A stretch of DNA of 64,000 nucleotides, taken from Rhizobiaceae bacterium. Its GTDB lineage: Bacteria > Pseudomonadota > Alphaproteobacteria > Rhizobiales > Rhizobiaceae. Each line of letters starts with the position of its first letter. The first letter of the stretch is position 1. The translations under genes were made by a program, and so were the position numbers. Under the pieces are notes generated by a model, which saw only the letters and a program-made list of their open reading frames with translations, was not told where the DNA came from and made no database searches. Shown piece after piece: positions 44,009 to 52,337 of this stretch. The DNA lies in the NCBI GenBank assembly GCA_023953905.1, contig JAMLJA010000018.1:32132-96131 (forward strand), written 5' to 3'.

Positions 44009-46296
44009 CGACCAAGATGATGCCCAATCGACAGGTTGGCCGCTCCGTCAAGCGACTCGAGTCGCATTCCAAGGTCACGGGCAGGGCCGAATATACGCAC
44101 AATCTCCGACTGCCGGGAATGCTGCACACGAAGATCGTACGCAGCACGGTCGCTCACGGATTAATTCGCGCCATTGACGTGGAGGCGGCGAAGCAGGTTC
44201 CTGGCGTCCACGCCGTCATTACGGGTGAAGACGTCAGGAAATTCATCCCCCAACCCTATTTCGGTCCAGCCTTTCACGATCAGCCGATCTTGGCTCTCGA
44301 CAAGGTCCGCTATGTCGGCGAAGCGGTGGTGGTGGTTGTGGCGAGCGATCCGCATATTGCCGATCAGGCCGCGCAGCTTGTCGTCGTCGACTACGAGGAA
44401 CTGCCGGCGGTGTTCGACGAGATCGAGGCCGCGAAGTCCGACGTCTACGTCCACGAGGAGTTGCGACCCGCTGGCACGTTCCCTGACCTCAAGCACTTGG
44501 TCGGTATCCGCAATACAAATATCGCGCTCGATTTCTCGCTCACACATGGAGAGCCGGAAAAAGCATTTGCGGAAGCCGACCACGTATTCGAACATACCTT
44601 CACCACGCAGCAGGTGATGCACACGCCGTTCGAGCCGATGATCTCGATCGGGGAGCCGACCCATTCGGGTCTGACGCTGCACACGGCATCTCAGAGCCCG
44701 TCATTCGTTCGCATTGAGATCGCGCGTCTTCTCGGATGGCCCGAAAACAAGGTGCGCGTGAAAACCGGCCAGCTAGGCGGCGGCTTTGGTGCCAAGCTCT
44801 ACATTAAGCTCGAAGCGCTAGCCGCCGCGTTGGCGCTCATGCTCAATGCGCCGGTACGTGTTGCGCTGACGATGGAAGAGCAGTTTTACACGATCACCAA
44901 ACATGCCACGACCTTCCACATCCGAAGCGGTGTTACCAAGGACGGACGTATCGTTGCGCGCGATTGCGACGTGTGGTGGAACGGTGGTGCATATGCCGAC
45001 ATCGGGCCGCGCGTCACCCAAAAATCGGGCTTCACCGCCGCTGGTCCCTACGACATCGAAAACGTCAAAATCAAGTCCGCGGCCGTCTACACAAACCGGC
45101 CGCCGGCAGGCGCGTTGCGTGGGTTCGGCATTCCTCAGCTTGTATGGGCCTATGAGAGCCATATCGACCTCATTGCCCGCGAACTGGGAATAGATCCGCT
45201 GGAAATGCGTCGAAAGAACATCCTGCGCAATGGCCGACCCCAGGCCACTGGCACGATTATGAAGGACGCCGCGATCGAGCAGGTTCTCGAGCGCACCGCC
45301 GAGCGCATGAACTGGAGCGCGCCATTCGATAAGGGTAGCGGCACCAGGCGGCGCGGGCGCGGCATCGCCATTGGTTTCAAGGCGAGCGTGGCGCCCACGA
45401 CTTCTGTCGCCATGGTCAACATCGCTGCCGACGGGAGCTGTTCGCTGTATTCCAGCACGGTCGATATGGGTCAGGCTTCGGAAACGGCCATGGCGCAGAT
45501 CGTGGCCGAGGTCCTAGCGTTGGAGACAGAAAACATCCGCGTTGTGCGCCCGGACACGGACATCACGCCCTACGACATGGCAACTCTCGGTTCGCGGTCG
45601 ACCTTTCACATGGGTAATGCCGTTCGCCTCGCAGCTGAAGACGCAAAGCAGAAGCTCGACGAACTTGCCCGCGAGGTTGGGCTGACGAACGCCTCCGACG
45701 TTCCCCTGTCGCAGCTTTTCATCAAGAAATATGGAATGCAGGCTGGCAACGTGATTGGCGTCGGCACCTACATCCCTCCTTACAAATCGCCGGACAAGAA
45801 GACCGGCCAGTCGGACAATGCGACGCCGTTCTGGATGATCGGCGCGACGGGCGTCGAGCTGGAGGTGGATACCGAGACAGGGCATGTGAAGCTGCTGCGC
45901 ATGGTCAATGTCTGCGATCTTGGTACGCCGCTGAATCCGAAAGTGGTCGAGACTCAGATCTCGGGCGCCGCAGTAATGCAGATCGGCTTCACCATGTCGG
46001 AAATCATGAATTTCGACGCTGGTCAGGTCACCAATGCGTCTCTGGCGGACTACAAGATTCCCTCGTTCCACGATTTGCCCGACCTGATGGAAAACGAGGC
46101 GGTTGATGCGGAGCAGACAACCGGGCCGTTCGGTGCAAAGGGCGTCGGCGAATCGTCGACCTTCGGTGTGTCTCCGGCAATCGCTAACGCCATCCAGGAT
46201 GCCGTCGGCGTTCGGATCAGTTCGCTGCCGATTACGCCCGAAGCCGTCTATCGCGCCATCGCGGCGGCAGACAATCGCGCGCTTGAGGAAGAGTGA
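44005..46296 (+). CDS. Molybdenum hydroxylase, molybdopterin-binding large subunit (CoxL/XdhC-like)
   Basis: A 763-residue molybdopterin subunit of the xanthine oxidase family. The motifs QLGGGFGAKLY near residue 255, GALRGFGIPQLVWAYES near 370 and PFGAKGVGESSTFG near 710 (the last holding the catalytic Glu) are intact. The AYxCSFR loop that marks true CO dehydrogenase is absent, so hydroxylation of an aromatic or N-heterocyclic substrate using water is expected. Gene order alpha/beta hydrolase-CoxG-M-L-S is compact. The substrate is not evident; location between gentisate genes suggests an aromatic or heteroaromatic acid. Confidence 0.9.
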   Translation: MTTKMMPNRQVGRSVKRLESHSKVTGRAEYTHNLRLPGMLHTKIVRSTVAHGLIRAIDVEAAKQVPGVHAVITGEDVRKFIPQPYFGPAFHDQPILALDKVRYVGEAVVVVVASDPHIADQAAQLVVVDYEELPAVFDEIEAAKSDVYVHEELRPAGTFPDLKHLVGIRNTNIALDFSLTHGEPEKAFAEADHVFEHTFTTQQVMHTPFEPMISIGEPTHSGLTLHTASQSPSFVRIEIARLLGWPENKVRVKTGQLGGGFGAKLYIKLEALAAALALMLNAPVRVALTMEEQFYTITKHATTFHIRSGVTKDGRIVARDCDVWWNGGAYADIGPRVTQKSGFTAAGPYDIENVKIKSAAVYTNRPPAGALRGFGIPQLVWAYESHIDLIARELGIDPLEMRRKNILRNGRPQATGTIMKDAAIEQVLERTAERMNWSAPFDKGSGTRRRGRGIAIGFKASVAPTTSVAMVNIAADGSCSLYSSTVDMGQASETAMAQIVAEVLALETENIRVVRPDTDITPYDMATLGSRSTFHMGNAVRLAAEDAKQKLDELAREVGLTNASDVPLSQLFIKKYGMQAGNVIGVGTYIPPYKSPDKKTGQSDNATPFWMIGATGVELEVDTETGHVKLLRMVNVCDLGTPLNPKVVETQISGAAVMQIGFTMSEIMNFDAGQVTNASLADYKIPSFHDLPDLMENEAVDAEQTTGPFGAKGVGESSTFGVSPAIANAIQDAVGVRISSLPITPEAVYRAIAAADNRALEEE

Positions 46297-46297
46297 G

Positions 46298-46789
46298 ATG
46301 CCCCAGACACGCACAATCAGTTTCACACTCAACGGGCGACCGGTGAACGCCGAGATAGAAGCTCACCACACGGTCGTCGAACTGCTGCAGGAGCGTTTTG
46401 CACTTTTTGGCGCACGCGAGAGCTGCGGGCAGGGGCTGTGCGGCTGTTGCACCGTAAAGGTGGATGGCGAAGCTGTATCGGGCTGCCTCTATCTTGCCTC
46501 CTTTGTCGATGGTGCCTCCGTTGACACCATTGAGGGAATGGCAACGTCCGGCGGACTAGACCCGATCCAGGAAGCCTTCATCGAGGCGGGTGCTTTCCAG
46601 TGTGGCTTCTGCACCTCGGGTTTCATTCTCATGACCCAACGACTGCTCGAAGAGCATCCTGATCCGACCCCGGATAAGATCAAGAGCTATCTGTCCGGCA
46701 ATCTCTGCCGTTGCGGGACGTATCCGGAAATCATCAAGGCTGTGCAGCTTGCTTCAAGCAAGCGTCGCGCCAGCAAGGCAGCTGCTTGA
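46298..46789 (+). CDS. Molybdenum hydroxylase, [2Fe-2S] small subunit (CoxS-like)
   Basis: A 163-residue iron-sulfur subunit. The plant-type cluster ligands are Cys43, Cys48, Cys51 and Cys63 (ESCGQGLCGCC), and the C-terminal cluster uses Cys102, Cys105, Cys137 and Cys139 (QCGFCTSGF and NLCRCG). It links the molybdopterin and FAD subunits. It begins one base after the large-subunit stop and closes the operon. Confidence 0.93.
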   Translation: MPQTRTISFTLNGRPVNAEIEAHHTVVELLQERFALFGARESCGQGLCGCCTVKVDGEAVSGCLYLASFVDGASVDTIEGMATSGGLDPIQEAFIEAGAFQCGFCTSGFILMTQRLLEEHPDPTPDKIKSYLSGNLCRCGTYPEIIKAVQLASSKRRASKAAA

Positions 46790-46838
46790 GCAGGAAGGCA
46801 AGTCGCGAGGCAAGTGTCAAGTGTATGAGTCTTCAATA

Positions 46839-46857
46839 TTGACATAACACATATCAT
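46839..46857 (+). promoter_or_regulatory. Second copy of the 19-bp operator
   Basis: TTGACATAACACATATCAT is identical to the complement of 36590-36608. It lies 133 bp before the TRAP binding-protein gene and includes a TTGACA -35-like element. The shared sequence indicates that the TRAP-P/Rieske operon and the TRAP-QM/gentisate genes answer to one regulator. Confidence 0.75.
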
Positions 46858-46989
46858 ACGTACGCTATCTATATACGGTTTTGCCTGGAACCAGGATAGC
46901 GGCGGCTGAAAAGAGGCGGAGGGCAACATGCTCGATCCGCAAGAGTCGCAACGCTTCCAGAACCTGGAAGCCGTGAGGAGGAGAAAACA

Positions 46990-48000
46990 ATGAAAAGTCT
47001 GGTTACGCTTCTGGCGGGCGCGTGTATCGCCGTCATCACCGGGACGGCTGCGATGGCGGAAACCGTCGTCCTTCGCTACAGTAACTGGCTGCCGCCGACC
47101 TTTCACATTCATCAGAAGGTGCTCTATCCCTATTTCGAGGAGATCGAGAAAATCACCGAAGGCCGTGTGCGGGTTGAGCTTTCCGCCGGTCCGCTTGGAC
47201 CTCCGCCGCGCAATTATCAGATGGTCGCCGATGGCGTCGCTGGCATCGTGTGGAGCCTGCACGGCTACACCCCAGGCACGTTCCCGATGAGTGAACTTGT
47301 CGAACTGCCGTTCCATTCCACCGACGCTGAAGAGAACTCGGCCGCGTATTGGAAAGTGTTCAAGGAGGTATTCGAACCTGCTGGAATGCATCCCGGCGTT
47401 CACACCCTCACGCTGAACACCCAACCGGCAGGGCAGTTGTTCACCTCTTCCAAGCCGATCAATGCTGTCTCCGATCTGGAGGGTTTGAAGATACGATCGA
47501 CCAACAGCGGTGTGGCGGAAGCACTCACGGCGTTGGGCGCGACACCAATCGGCCTTCCCGTCACCGAAATGCGTGATGCGCTCGCCAAGGGCATTGTCGA
47601 CGGCGTATCGTTGACCGATGAGGCACTCTACAATTTCAACATTGCAAACCTCGTCAAATACGAACTGGCCGTCCCCGGAGGACTCTACAACGCGAGCATG
47701 TTCCTCGTCGTGAACCAGGCCCTTTGGGATCAGATTTCGCCTGAGGACCAGGAGAAGATCACGGCGATTTCGGGTGAGGTTCTCGCGCGGAAGATCGGCC
47801 GTGCCTGGCAGGACGAGCAGAACGAGGCTGCCAAGAAGGTTCTGGCCGATGGCCTGCAGGTCACCACGGCCGATGGCGAGATGCTTGAATTCATAAACGA
47901 ACGTCTTTCTGGCCTTGATCAGGAATGGAAAGACAAGATGGCGGCCATCGGCATCGATGGTGAAGCAGCAATCGAAGCCTATCGCGGCACCAAACAATAG
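46990..48000 (+). CDS. TRAP transporter substrate-binding protein (DctP-like)
   Basis: A 336-residue periplasmic binding protein. The Sec signal peptide covers about residues 1-23 (hydrophobic core then TAAMAE), and the mature part starts TVVLRYSNWLPPTFHIHQ. The conserved GLKIRSTNSG segment near residue 165 and LPVTEMRDALAKG near 190 include the arginine that binds ligand carboxylates. It should deliver an aromatic acid to the DctQM pair at 34363-36164. It is the first gene of an operon with the Rieske oxygenase pair. GAGGAG precedes the ATG. Confidence 0.92.
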   Translation: MKSLVTLLAGACIAVITGTAAMAETVVLRYSNWLPPTFHIHQKVLYPYFEEIEKITEGRVRVELSAGPLGPPPRNYQMVADGVAGIVWSLHGYTPGTFPMSELVELPFHSTDAEENSAAYWKVFKEVFEPAGMHPGVHTLTLNTQPAGQLFTSSKPINAVSDLEGLKIRSTNSGVAEALTALGATPIGLPVTEMRDALAKGIVDGVSLTDEALYNFNIANLVKYELAVPGGLYNASMFLVVNQALWDQISPEDQEKITAISGEVLARKIGRAWQDEQNEAAKKVLADGLQVTTADGEMLEFINERLSGLDQEWKDKMAAIGIDGEAAIEAYRGTKQ

Positions 48001-48021
48001 GTGCTGCCTGAGCTACTGGAT

Positions 48022-48054
48022 GAGGCGGCGGGTTCGAGTTTGATCCGCTGCCTC
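48022..48054 (+). promoter_or_regulatory. Intercistronic stem-loop after dctP-like gene
   Basis: GAGGCGGCGG (48022-48031) pairs with CCGCTGCCTC (48045-48054) with one wobble. As after two other binding-protein genes in this window, it lies just behind the gene for the abundant periplasmic subunit and has no T-run. Confidence 0.5.
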
Positions 48055-48104
48055 AATCCGGCCCGCCATCTCTCCCAAAGAGACAGCTACTGGAGGAATT
48101 CGCC

Positions 48105-49154
48105 ATGACAGACAGGTCCTATCCGCTCAACGCATGGTACGTGATCGCGTGGAATCACGAGGTCAAGCGCGGCTCCATGGTGGCGCGCACCATTTGTGAC
48201 AAGCCTATCGTGACCTACCGCAAGCAGGATGGAACTCCAGTCGCGCTTGATGATGCCTGCTGGCATCGGCTCGTGCCGCTTTCAATGGGGCATCTCAAGG
48301 GGGACAATGTCGTCTGCGGCTACCACGGACTGGTTTACGAGCCAGGCGGCCGCTGCATTCACATGCCGTCGCAGGATACCATCAACCCGTCGGCAAGCGT
48401 GCGCAGCTATCCTGTTGTCGAACGCCATCGCTTTGTCTGGATATGGATGGGAGACCCGGCGCTCGCGAACCACGACCTCGTGCCCGACCTGCACTGGAAT
48501 GACGATCCGGACTGGACAGGCGACGGTGTCATGATGGAGGTCAACGCCAACTTCCGGCTGGTCGTCGACAATCTCATGGACCTGACGCACGAGACATTCG
48601 TCCACTCTGGCTCGATCGGCAACGACGCCGTGGCGGAAGCGCCATTCTCCGTCGAGCACTCGGGCGATGGAGCAACGGTCACGCGCTGGATGCACGACAT
48701 CGTGCCGCCACCGTTCTGGGCATCTCAGCTTGGCAAGCCGGGCAATGTCGACCGCTGGCAGATCATTCGCTTCCAGGGACCGTCGACCGTTGCGATTGAC
48801 GTCGGCGTCGCCGTCGCGGGAACCGGCGCGCCAGATGGCGACAGGTCGCAGGGAGTCAACGGCTACATCCTCAATTCCATCACGCCCTCCACCGAAACCA
48901 AGTCTTATTACTTCTGGTCGGTTTGCCGCAACTACCGCATCAAGGACGTATCGCTCACCACCCAGTGGCGCGAGGCGACCAAGATGATCTTCGGCCAGGA
49001 CGAGGCCATTCTCAATGCACAGCAGGAGGCGATTGACCGCAATCCCGACAAGGTCTTCTACGACCTCAACATCGACGCCGGGGCAATGTGGGCGCGGCGC
49101 AAGATTGACCAGATGATCGAGCGCGAAAGCAAGCGCGCTCGTATCTCGGCCTGA
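48105..49154 (+). CDS. Rieske non-heme iron oxygenase, VanA-like demethylase oxygenase
   Basis: A 349-residue Rieske oxygenase. The Rieske cluster ligands are Cys52 and His54 (ACWHR) and Cys71 and His74 (CGYHG). The mononuclear iron site is in DNLMDLTHETFVHSG near residue 150. Layout matches vanillate O-demethylase oxygenase and related methoxybenzoate demethylases. With the 3-hydroxybenzoate/gentisate genes nearby, a methoxybenzoate that yields a hydroxybenzoate is a reasonable substrate guess. GGAGG precedes ATG 48105 and its reductase follows directly. Confidence 0.88.
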   Translation: MTDRSYPLNAWYVIAWNHEVKRGSMVARTICDKPIVTYRKQDGTPVALDDACWHRLVPLSMGHLKGDNVVCGYHGLVYEPGGRCIHMPSQDTINPSASVRSYPVVERHRFVWIWMGDPALANHDLVPDLHWNDDPDWTGDGVMMEVNANFRLVVDNLMDLTHETFVHSGSIGNDAVAEAPFSVEHSGDGATVTRWMHDIVPPPFWASQLGKPGNVDRWQIIRFQGPSTVAIDVGVAVAGTGAPDGDRSQGVNGYILNSITPSTETKSYYFWSVCRNYRIKDVSLTTQWREATKMIFGQDEAILNAQQEAIDRNPDKVFYDLNIDAGAMWARRKIDQMIERESKRARISA

Positions 49155-49191
49155 GCGCCAGCCGAGCCACTTCATCTTCCGGAGGCACGTG

Positions 49192-50181
49192 ATGGAATCA
49201 CAACGAGCAACCGCCACCGCGCGCCTGAAAGAGGCTTCGCTGGCCGCGACGGGAATCCGGTTGATGCGGTTCGAGATCCTGGAAGGGACGGTATCCACGA
49301 GTCCCGGCGCGCATCTCACCTTCGAGATGCAGCTCAAGGACGGTCCCGCGACGCGGTCCTATTCTGTCGTCGACGACGGCATGGCGCCGGAGTTGATTAC
49401 CGTCGCAGTCAAGCTGGAGGATCCGGGTCGGGGCGGCTCGCGTCATATGTGGTCGCTTGAGCCGGGAGATGAAATCAAGATCATCGAGTCCAGCAACTCG
49501 ATGCCTGTCTCGTTTGATCGGCGCAATTATCTCGTCGTGGCAGGCGGCATCGGTATTACGCCGATGACGGCGATCGTCGCCGCTTTGCGATCATCGGGCC
49601 GGGAGGTTCGCATGGTCTATTGCGCGCGGTCCAGAGAACATGCGGCATTTCACGATCGCCTTTCCAGCCTGCTCGGCGATGGCCTTGTCATGCACTATGA
49701 CGCTGAAAGCGGATTTCTGGATGTCGAGGCGCTCGTGAGCGGCGTCGAACCCGGCACGCAGGTATACATTTGCGGCCCTATTGGGATGATGAACGCGATC
49801 AAGGCCGCTTGGGCCGCGCTCGGTCTTCCCGCCCACGACCTGCGATATGAGACGTTCGCCAATTCGGGAACCGAACGTTCGCAGCCCTTTGATGTGACCG
49901 TGGTTGAAACAGGCCGAACGGTCCATGTCGAGGCGCAACAGACGCTTCTCGATGCATTGGTCAAGAGCGGCCACGAGGTCATGTATGAGTGCCTGAAGGG
50001 CGAGTGTGGGCTTTGCAAGCTCGAGGTCACGCAAGCCGATACCGGGATAGACCATCGCGACGTGTTCCTGAGCGAGCGGGAAAAGGCTTCAGGCGAAAGC
50101 CTTTGTGCCTGCGTTTCCCGCTTCTCGGGTGGTCATGCGCATGTGCGCATCGATGGAATTTCGCACGGACCAACCGGCTGA
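49192..50181 (+). CDS. Phthalate dioxygenase-type reductase, VanB-like
   Basis: A 329-residue reductase with FMN domain (about 10-110), NAD domain beginning VVAGGIGITPMTAIV (near 108-122) and a C-terminal plant-type [2Fe-2S] domain with CLKGECGLC and a distal ESLCACVSRF cysteine. It passes NADH electrons to the Rieske oxygenase encoded just upstream. GGAGG lies six bases before ATG 49192. Confidence 0.9.
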   Translation: MESQRATATARLKEASLAATGIRLMRFEILEGTVSTSPGAHLTFEMQLKDGPATRSYSVVDDGMAPELITVAVKLEDPGRGGSRHMWSLEPGDEIKIIESSNSMPVSFDRRNYLVVAGGIGITPMTAIVAALRSSGREVRMVYCARSREHAAFHDRLSSLLGDGLVMHYDAESGFLDVEALVSGVEPGTQVYICGPIGMMNAIKAAWAALGLPAHDLRYETFANSGTERSQPFDVTVVETGRTVHVEAQQTLLDALVKSGHEVMYECLKGECGLCKLEVTQADTGIDHRDVFLSEREKASGESLCACVSRFSGGHAHVRIDGISHGPTG

Positions 50182-50232
50182 CGCACTTTGCCGCGCCAAA
50201 CCGGCACCGCACATGACATGGAAGAGAGAAAT

Positions 50233-50700
50233 ATGGCCACAGCCGATCTGATGGACGCCGACGACGCGCTGGGCTCTTGCGCGGTGCAGTTCCGATCGTT
50301 CGGTAAACGGCGGACCATGGAGGGTGTGATCAGCACGATCTCCTGCTTCGAGGATCATCTCGTCGTCAAGCAGAAGCTGAGCGAGGCCGGTGAGGGCAGG
50401 GTGCTGGTGGTCGATGCGCGCGGGTCCCTGAATAGGGCGATACTGGGCGATACCATGGCTGAACTGGCGATCAGCAACGGTTGGGCAGGGGTCATCATCA
50501 ACGGTGCCGTGCGCGATGCAGCGACCCTCGACACGCTCGATGTCTGCATCAAGGCGCTGGGAACCAATCCGCGCCGGTCGACTGGACTGGCCGAAGGGGT
50601 CGTAGACGTCGCCGTAGCCTTCGGTGGCGCCATCTTTCGACCGGGCGACTATCTCTACAGCGACGAGGACGGCATCGTCGTCGCTCCACGCAAGCTCTAG
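50233..50700 (+). CDS. RraA-family protein (putative 4-hydroxy-4-methyl-2-oxoglutarate aldolase-like)
   Basis: A 155-residue RraA-fold protein. The motif NGWAGVIINGAVRDAATL, with the Arg-Asp pair of the class II pyruvate aldolase relatives, is at about residues 81-98. Such proteins act as HMG aldolases or oxaloacetate decarboxylases in aromatic catabolism, or as RNase E inhibitors. Its place after the VanAB-like pair favours an aldolase or decarboxylase role on an oxo-acid. GAGAG precedes ATG 50233. It is the last rightward gene before the convergent asnB operon. Confidence 0.82.
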   Translation: MATADLMDADDALGSCAVQFRSFGKRRTMEGVISTISCFEDHLVVKQKLSEAGEGRVLVVDARGSLNRAILGDTMAELAISNGWAGVIINGAVRDAATLDTLDVCIKALGTNPRRSTGLAEGVVDVAVAFGGAIFRPGDYLYSDEDGIVVAPRKL

Positions 50701-50742
50701 GCTGGGCAAAAGCTGCGGAGCAGGTAAGGCTGAACCTGAAGT

Positions 50743-52266
50743 TTAGGCAGCTACGCGGTTGGCGACCCAGCGTCCCGCATTGGCAAGAATGAGATCGGAA
50801 TCGACAAAGCGCTCGCGCAGGATCCGTTCGTAGACAGCACCTTCCTGATCGCGGTCGATTTCACCGCTTCGTCCTGTCAGCGTCGCCAAGGCTTCCTGCA
50901 AGGCCGCCACCGTCCCCGAGCCTTCATCGAATTGCGCCTTTTTGCGCCACACAAGGCTGCTGGGCAGCAAGTCGGCACATGCTTTGCGAAGCAACCATTT
51001 CTCGGTCGTAGGCCCGGTGGATTCGATTCCATTGGGATCCGTCCGTCGCAACTTCAGCGTAACCGGAATGGACTGCGCAAAATCGATAAGGTCGCGGTCG
51101 AGGAACGGTGTCCGGGCTTCGAGCGACTCGGCCATTGATATCCGATCGACCCGCTGCAGGTTGATGTTGTGCATCGTCCCCAGCAGGCGTGTCAGTTCGT
51201 CGGCGAGCGCACGAGGTTCGTCGACATAGGCATGCTGGTAGGTGTAGCCGGCGAAAAGCTCGTCGGCGCCTTCCCCCGTCAGCACGGCCTTGACCTGGCG
51301 CCGTGCAAGTCTGGACGCAAACAGGGTTGGAATCGCGCTTCGCACGAGATCGATATCGGCACTCTCGAGATGATAGATCACATGCGGCAGGTTTTTCACG
51401 ATATCGTCGGCGGTGAAAACATACTCGCTATGGTTCGAACCGATGTGGGCGGCGACTTCCCTGGCTGCAATGAGATCGGGCGAACCGGCCGTGCCGACGG
51501 CGAAGGTCTTGAGTGCTCGTTTGCCCGCATGCTGCAACTGGCGCTGAGCAATGGCGGCCATGATCGAACTGTCCAGTCCCCCCGACAGGAACGACCCCAC
51601 TTCGACGTCGGCGACCATCCACTTGGTGACAGCTGCCTCGATCACCAAACGGAGTTCGCGGGCCGTGGCATCAACGTCAAGGTTCGGTTCCGCCTGCGCG
51701 GCACCATGCGGGCGCCGATACCATTGGCGCAAACCGTCGCGGCTATCGAAAAGCGTTCCGGGCGGGAGCGCCTCGATCGCCGAGAGGCCCATCCCGTCAA
51801 AAGCCTTCATCTCTGACGCGAATGCGAGCCCATCGCCGATGCGGGCCATGTAAAGTGGCTTGATGCCAAGCGGATCGCGGGCAGCCACGATGCGGTCAGG
51901 CATGGCGAGCACAAATGCAAACATGCCATCGAGACGGTCGATCCAGCGGGGAGCTTCGGAACGGAAGAGGTGCAGAACGGTCTCGCTGTCGCTGGCGGTC
52001 TGGAAGATATCTTTGCCAAGGATGGCGCGCAAATCGGCATGATTGTAGATCTCGCCATTGACCACCAGCATGTCGTTGCCTTGAAGGATCGGCTGCGCAC
52101 CATCTTCCGGGCCAATGATGGATAGTCGGCAATGGCCCATGATGACGGGAGCCCCTTCAAGACGAATGACTTGCGACGCGTCCGGACCCCGATGACTAAG
52201 CCTGGCGATCATCCGCGCGGCCATGTGCTCGTCGCCCACATTCCACAAACAAACCAGACCGCACAT
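50743..52266 (-). CDS. asnB: Asparagine synthase (glutamine-hydrolysing) family amidotransferase
   Basis: A 507-residue class II amidotransferase. Cys2 (MCGLVCLWN) is the glutamine-hydrolysing nucleophile, with RLSHRGPDAS and VNGEIYNH following; the synthetase domain has the PP-loop SGGLDSS near residue 225 and LTGEGADELFAGY near 325. It transfers glutamine ammonia to an adenylated carboxylate. It is shorter than typical AsnB by a little under 50 residues. It closes an operon with a nitrilase-family amidase and a quaternary-amine-type importer, so it may amidate a substrate other than aspartate. Confidence 0.85.
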   Translation of the reverse strand: MCGLVCLWNVGDEHMAARMIARLSHRGPDASQVIRLEGAPVIMGHCRLSIIGPEDGAQPILQGNDMLVVNGEIYNHADLRAILGKDIFQTASDSETVLHLFRSEAPRWIDRLDGMFAFVLAMPDRIVAARDPLGIKPLYMARIGDGLAFASEMKAFDGMGLSAIEALPPGTLFDSRDGLRQWYRRPHGAAQAEPNLDVDATARELRLVIEAAVTKWMVADVEVGSFLSGGLDSSIMAAIAQRQLQHAGKRALKTFAVGTAGSPDLIAAREVAAHIGSNHSEYVFTADDIVKNLPHVIYHLESADIDLVRSAIPTLFASRLARRQVKAVLTGEGADELFAGYTYQHAYVDEPRALADELTRLLGTMHNINLQRVDRISMAESLEARTPFLDRDLIDFAQSIPVTLKLRRTDPNGIESTGPTTEKWLLRKACADLLPSSLVWRKKAQFDEGSGTVAALQEALATLTGRSGEIDRDQEGAVYERILRERFVDSDLILANAGRWVANRVAA

Positions 52267-52337
52267 TGCGATTTCCTTCTCCTTGGTACTTCTTGGACGC
52301 TATCGTCGCGTCACGGATTAGCGCACCGACCGCACGC

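Noticed and set aside
44005..46296. Aerobic CO dehydrogenase large subunit
   Set aside because: The AYxCSFR active-site loop is not present, so CO oxidation is not supported despite CoxG/M/L/S-like gene order.
46687..47997. Long open frame on the minus strand (436 codons)
   Set aside because: It is antisense to the clear DctP-type binding protein, has no family features or ribosome site and arises from high-GC codon use.
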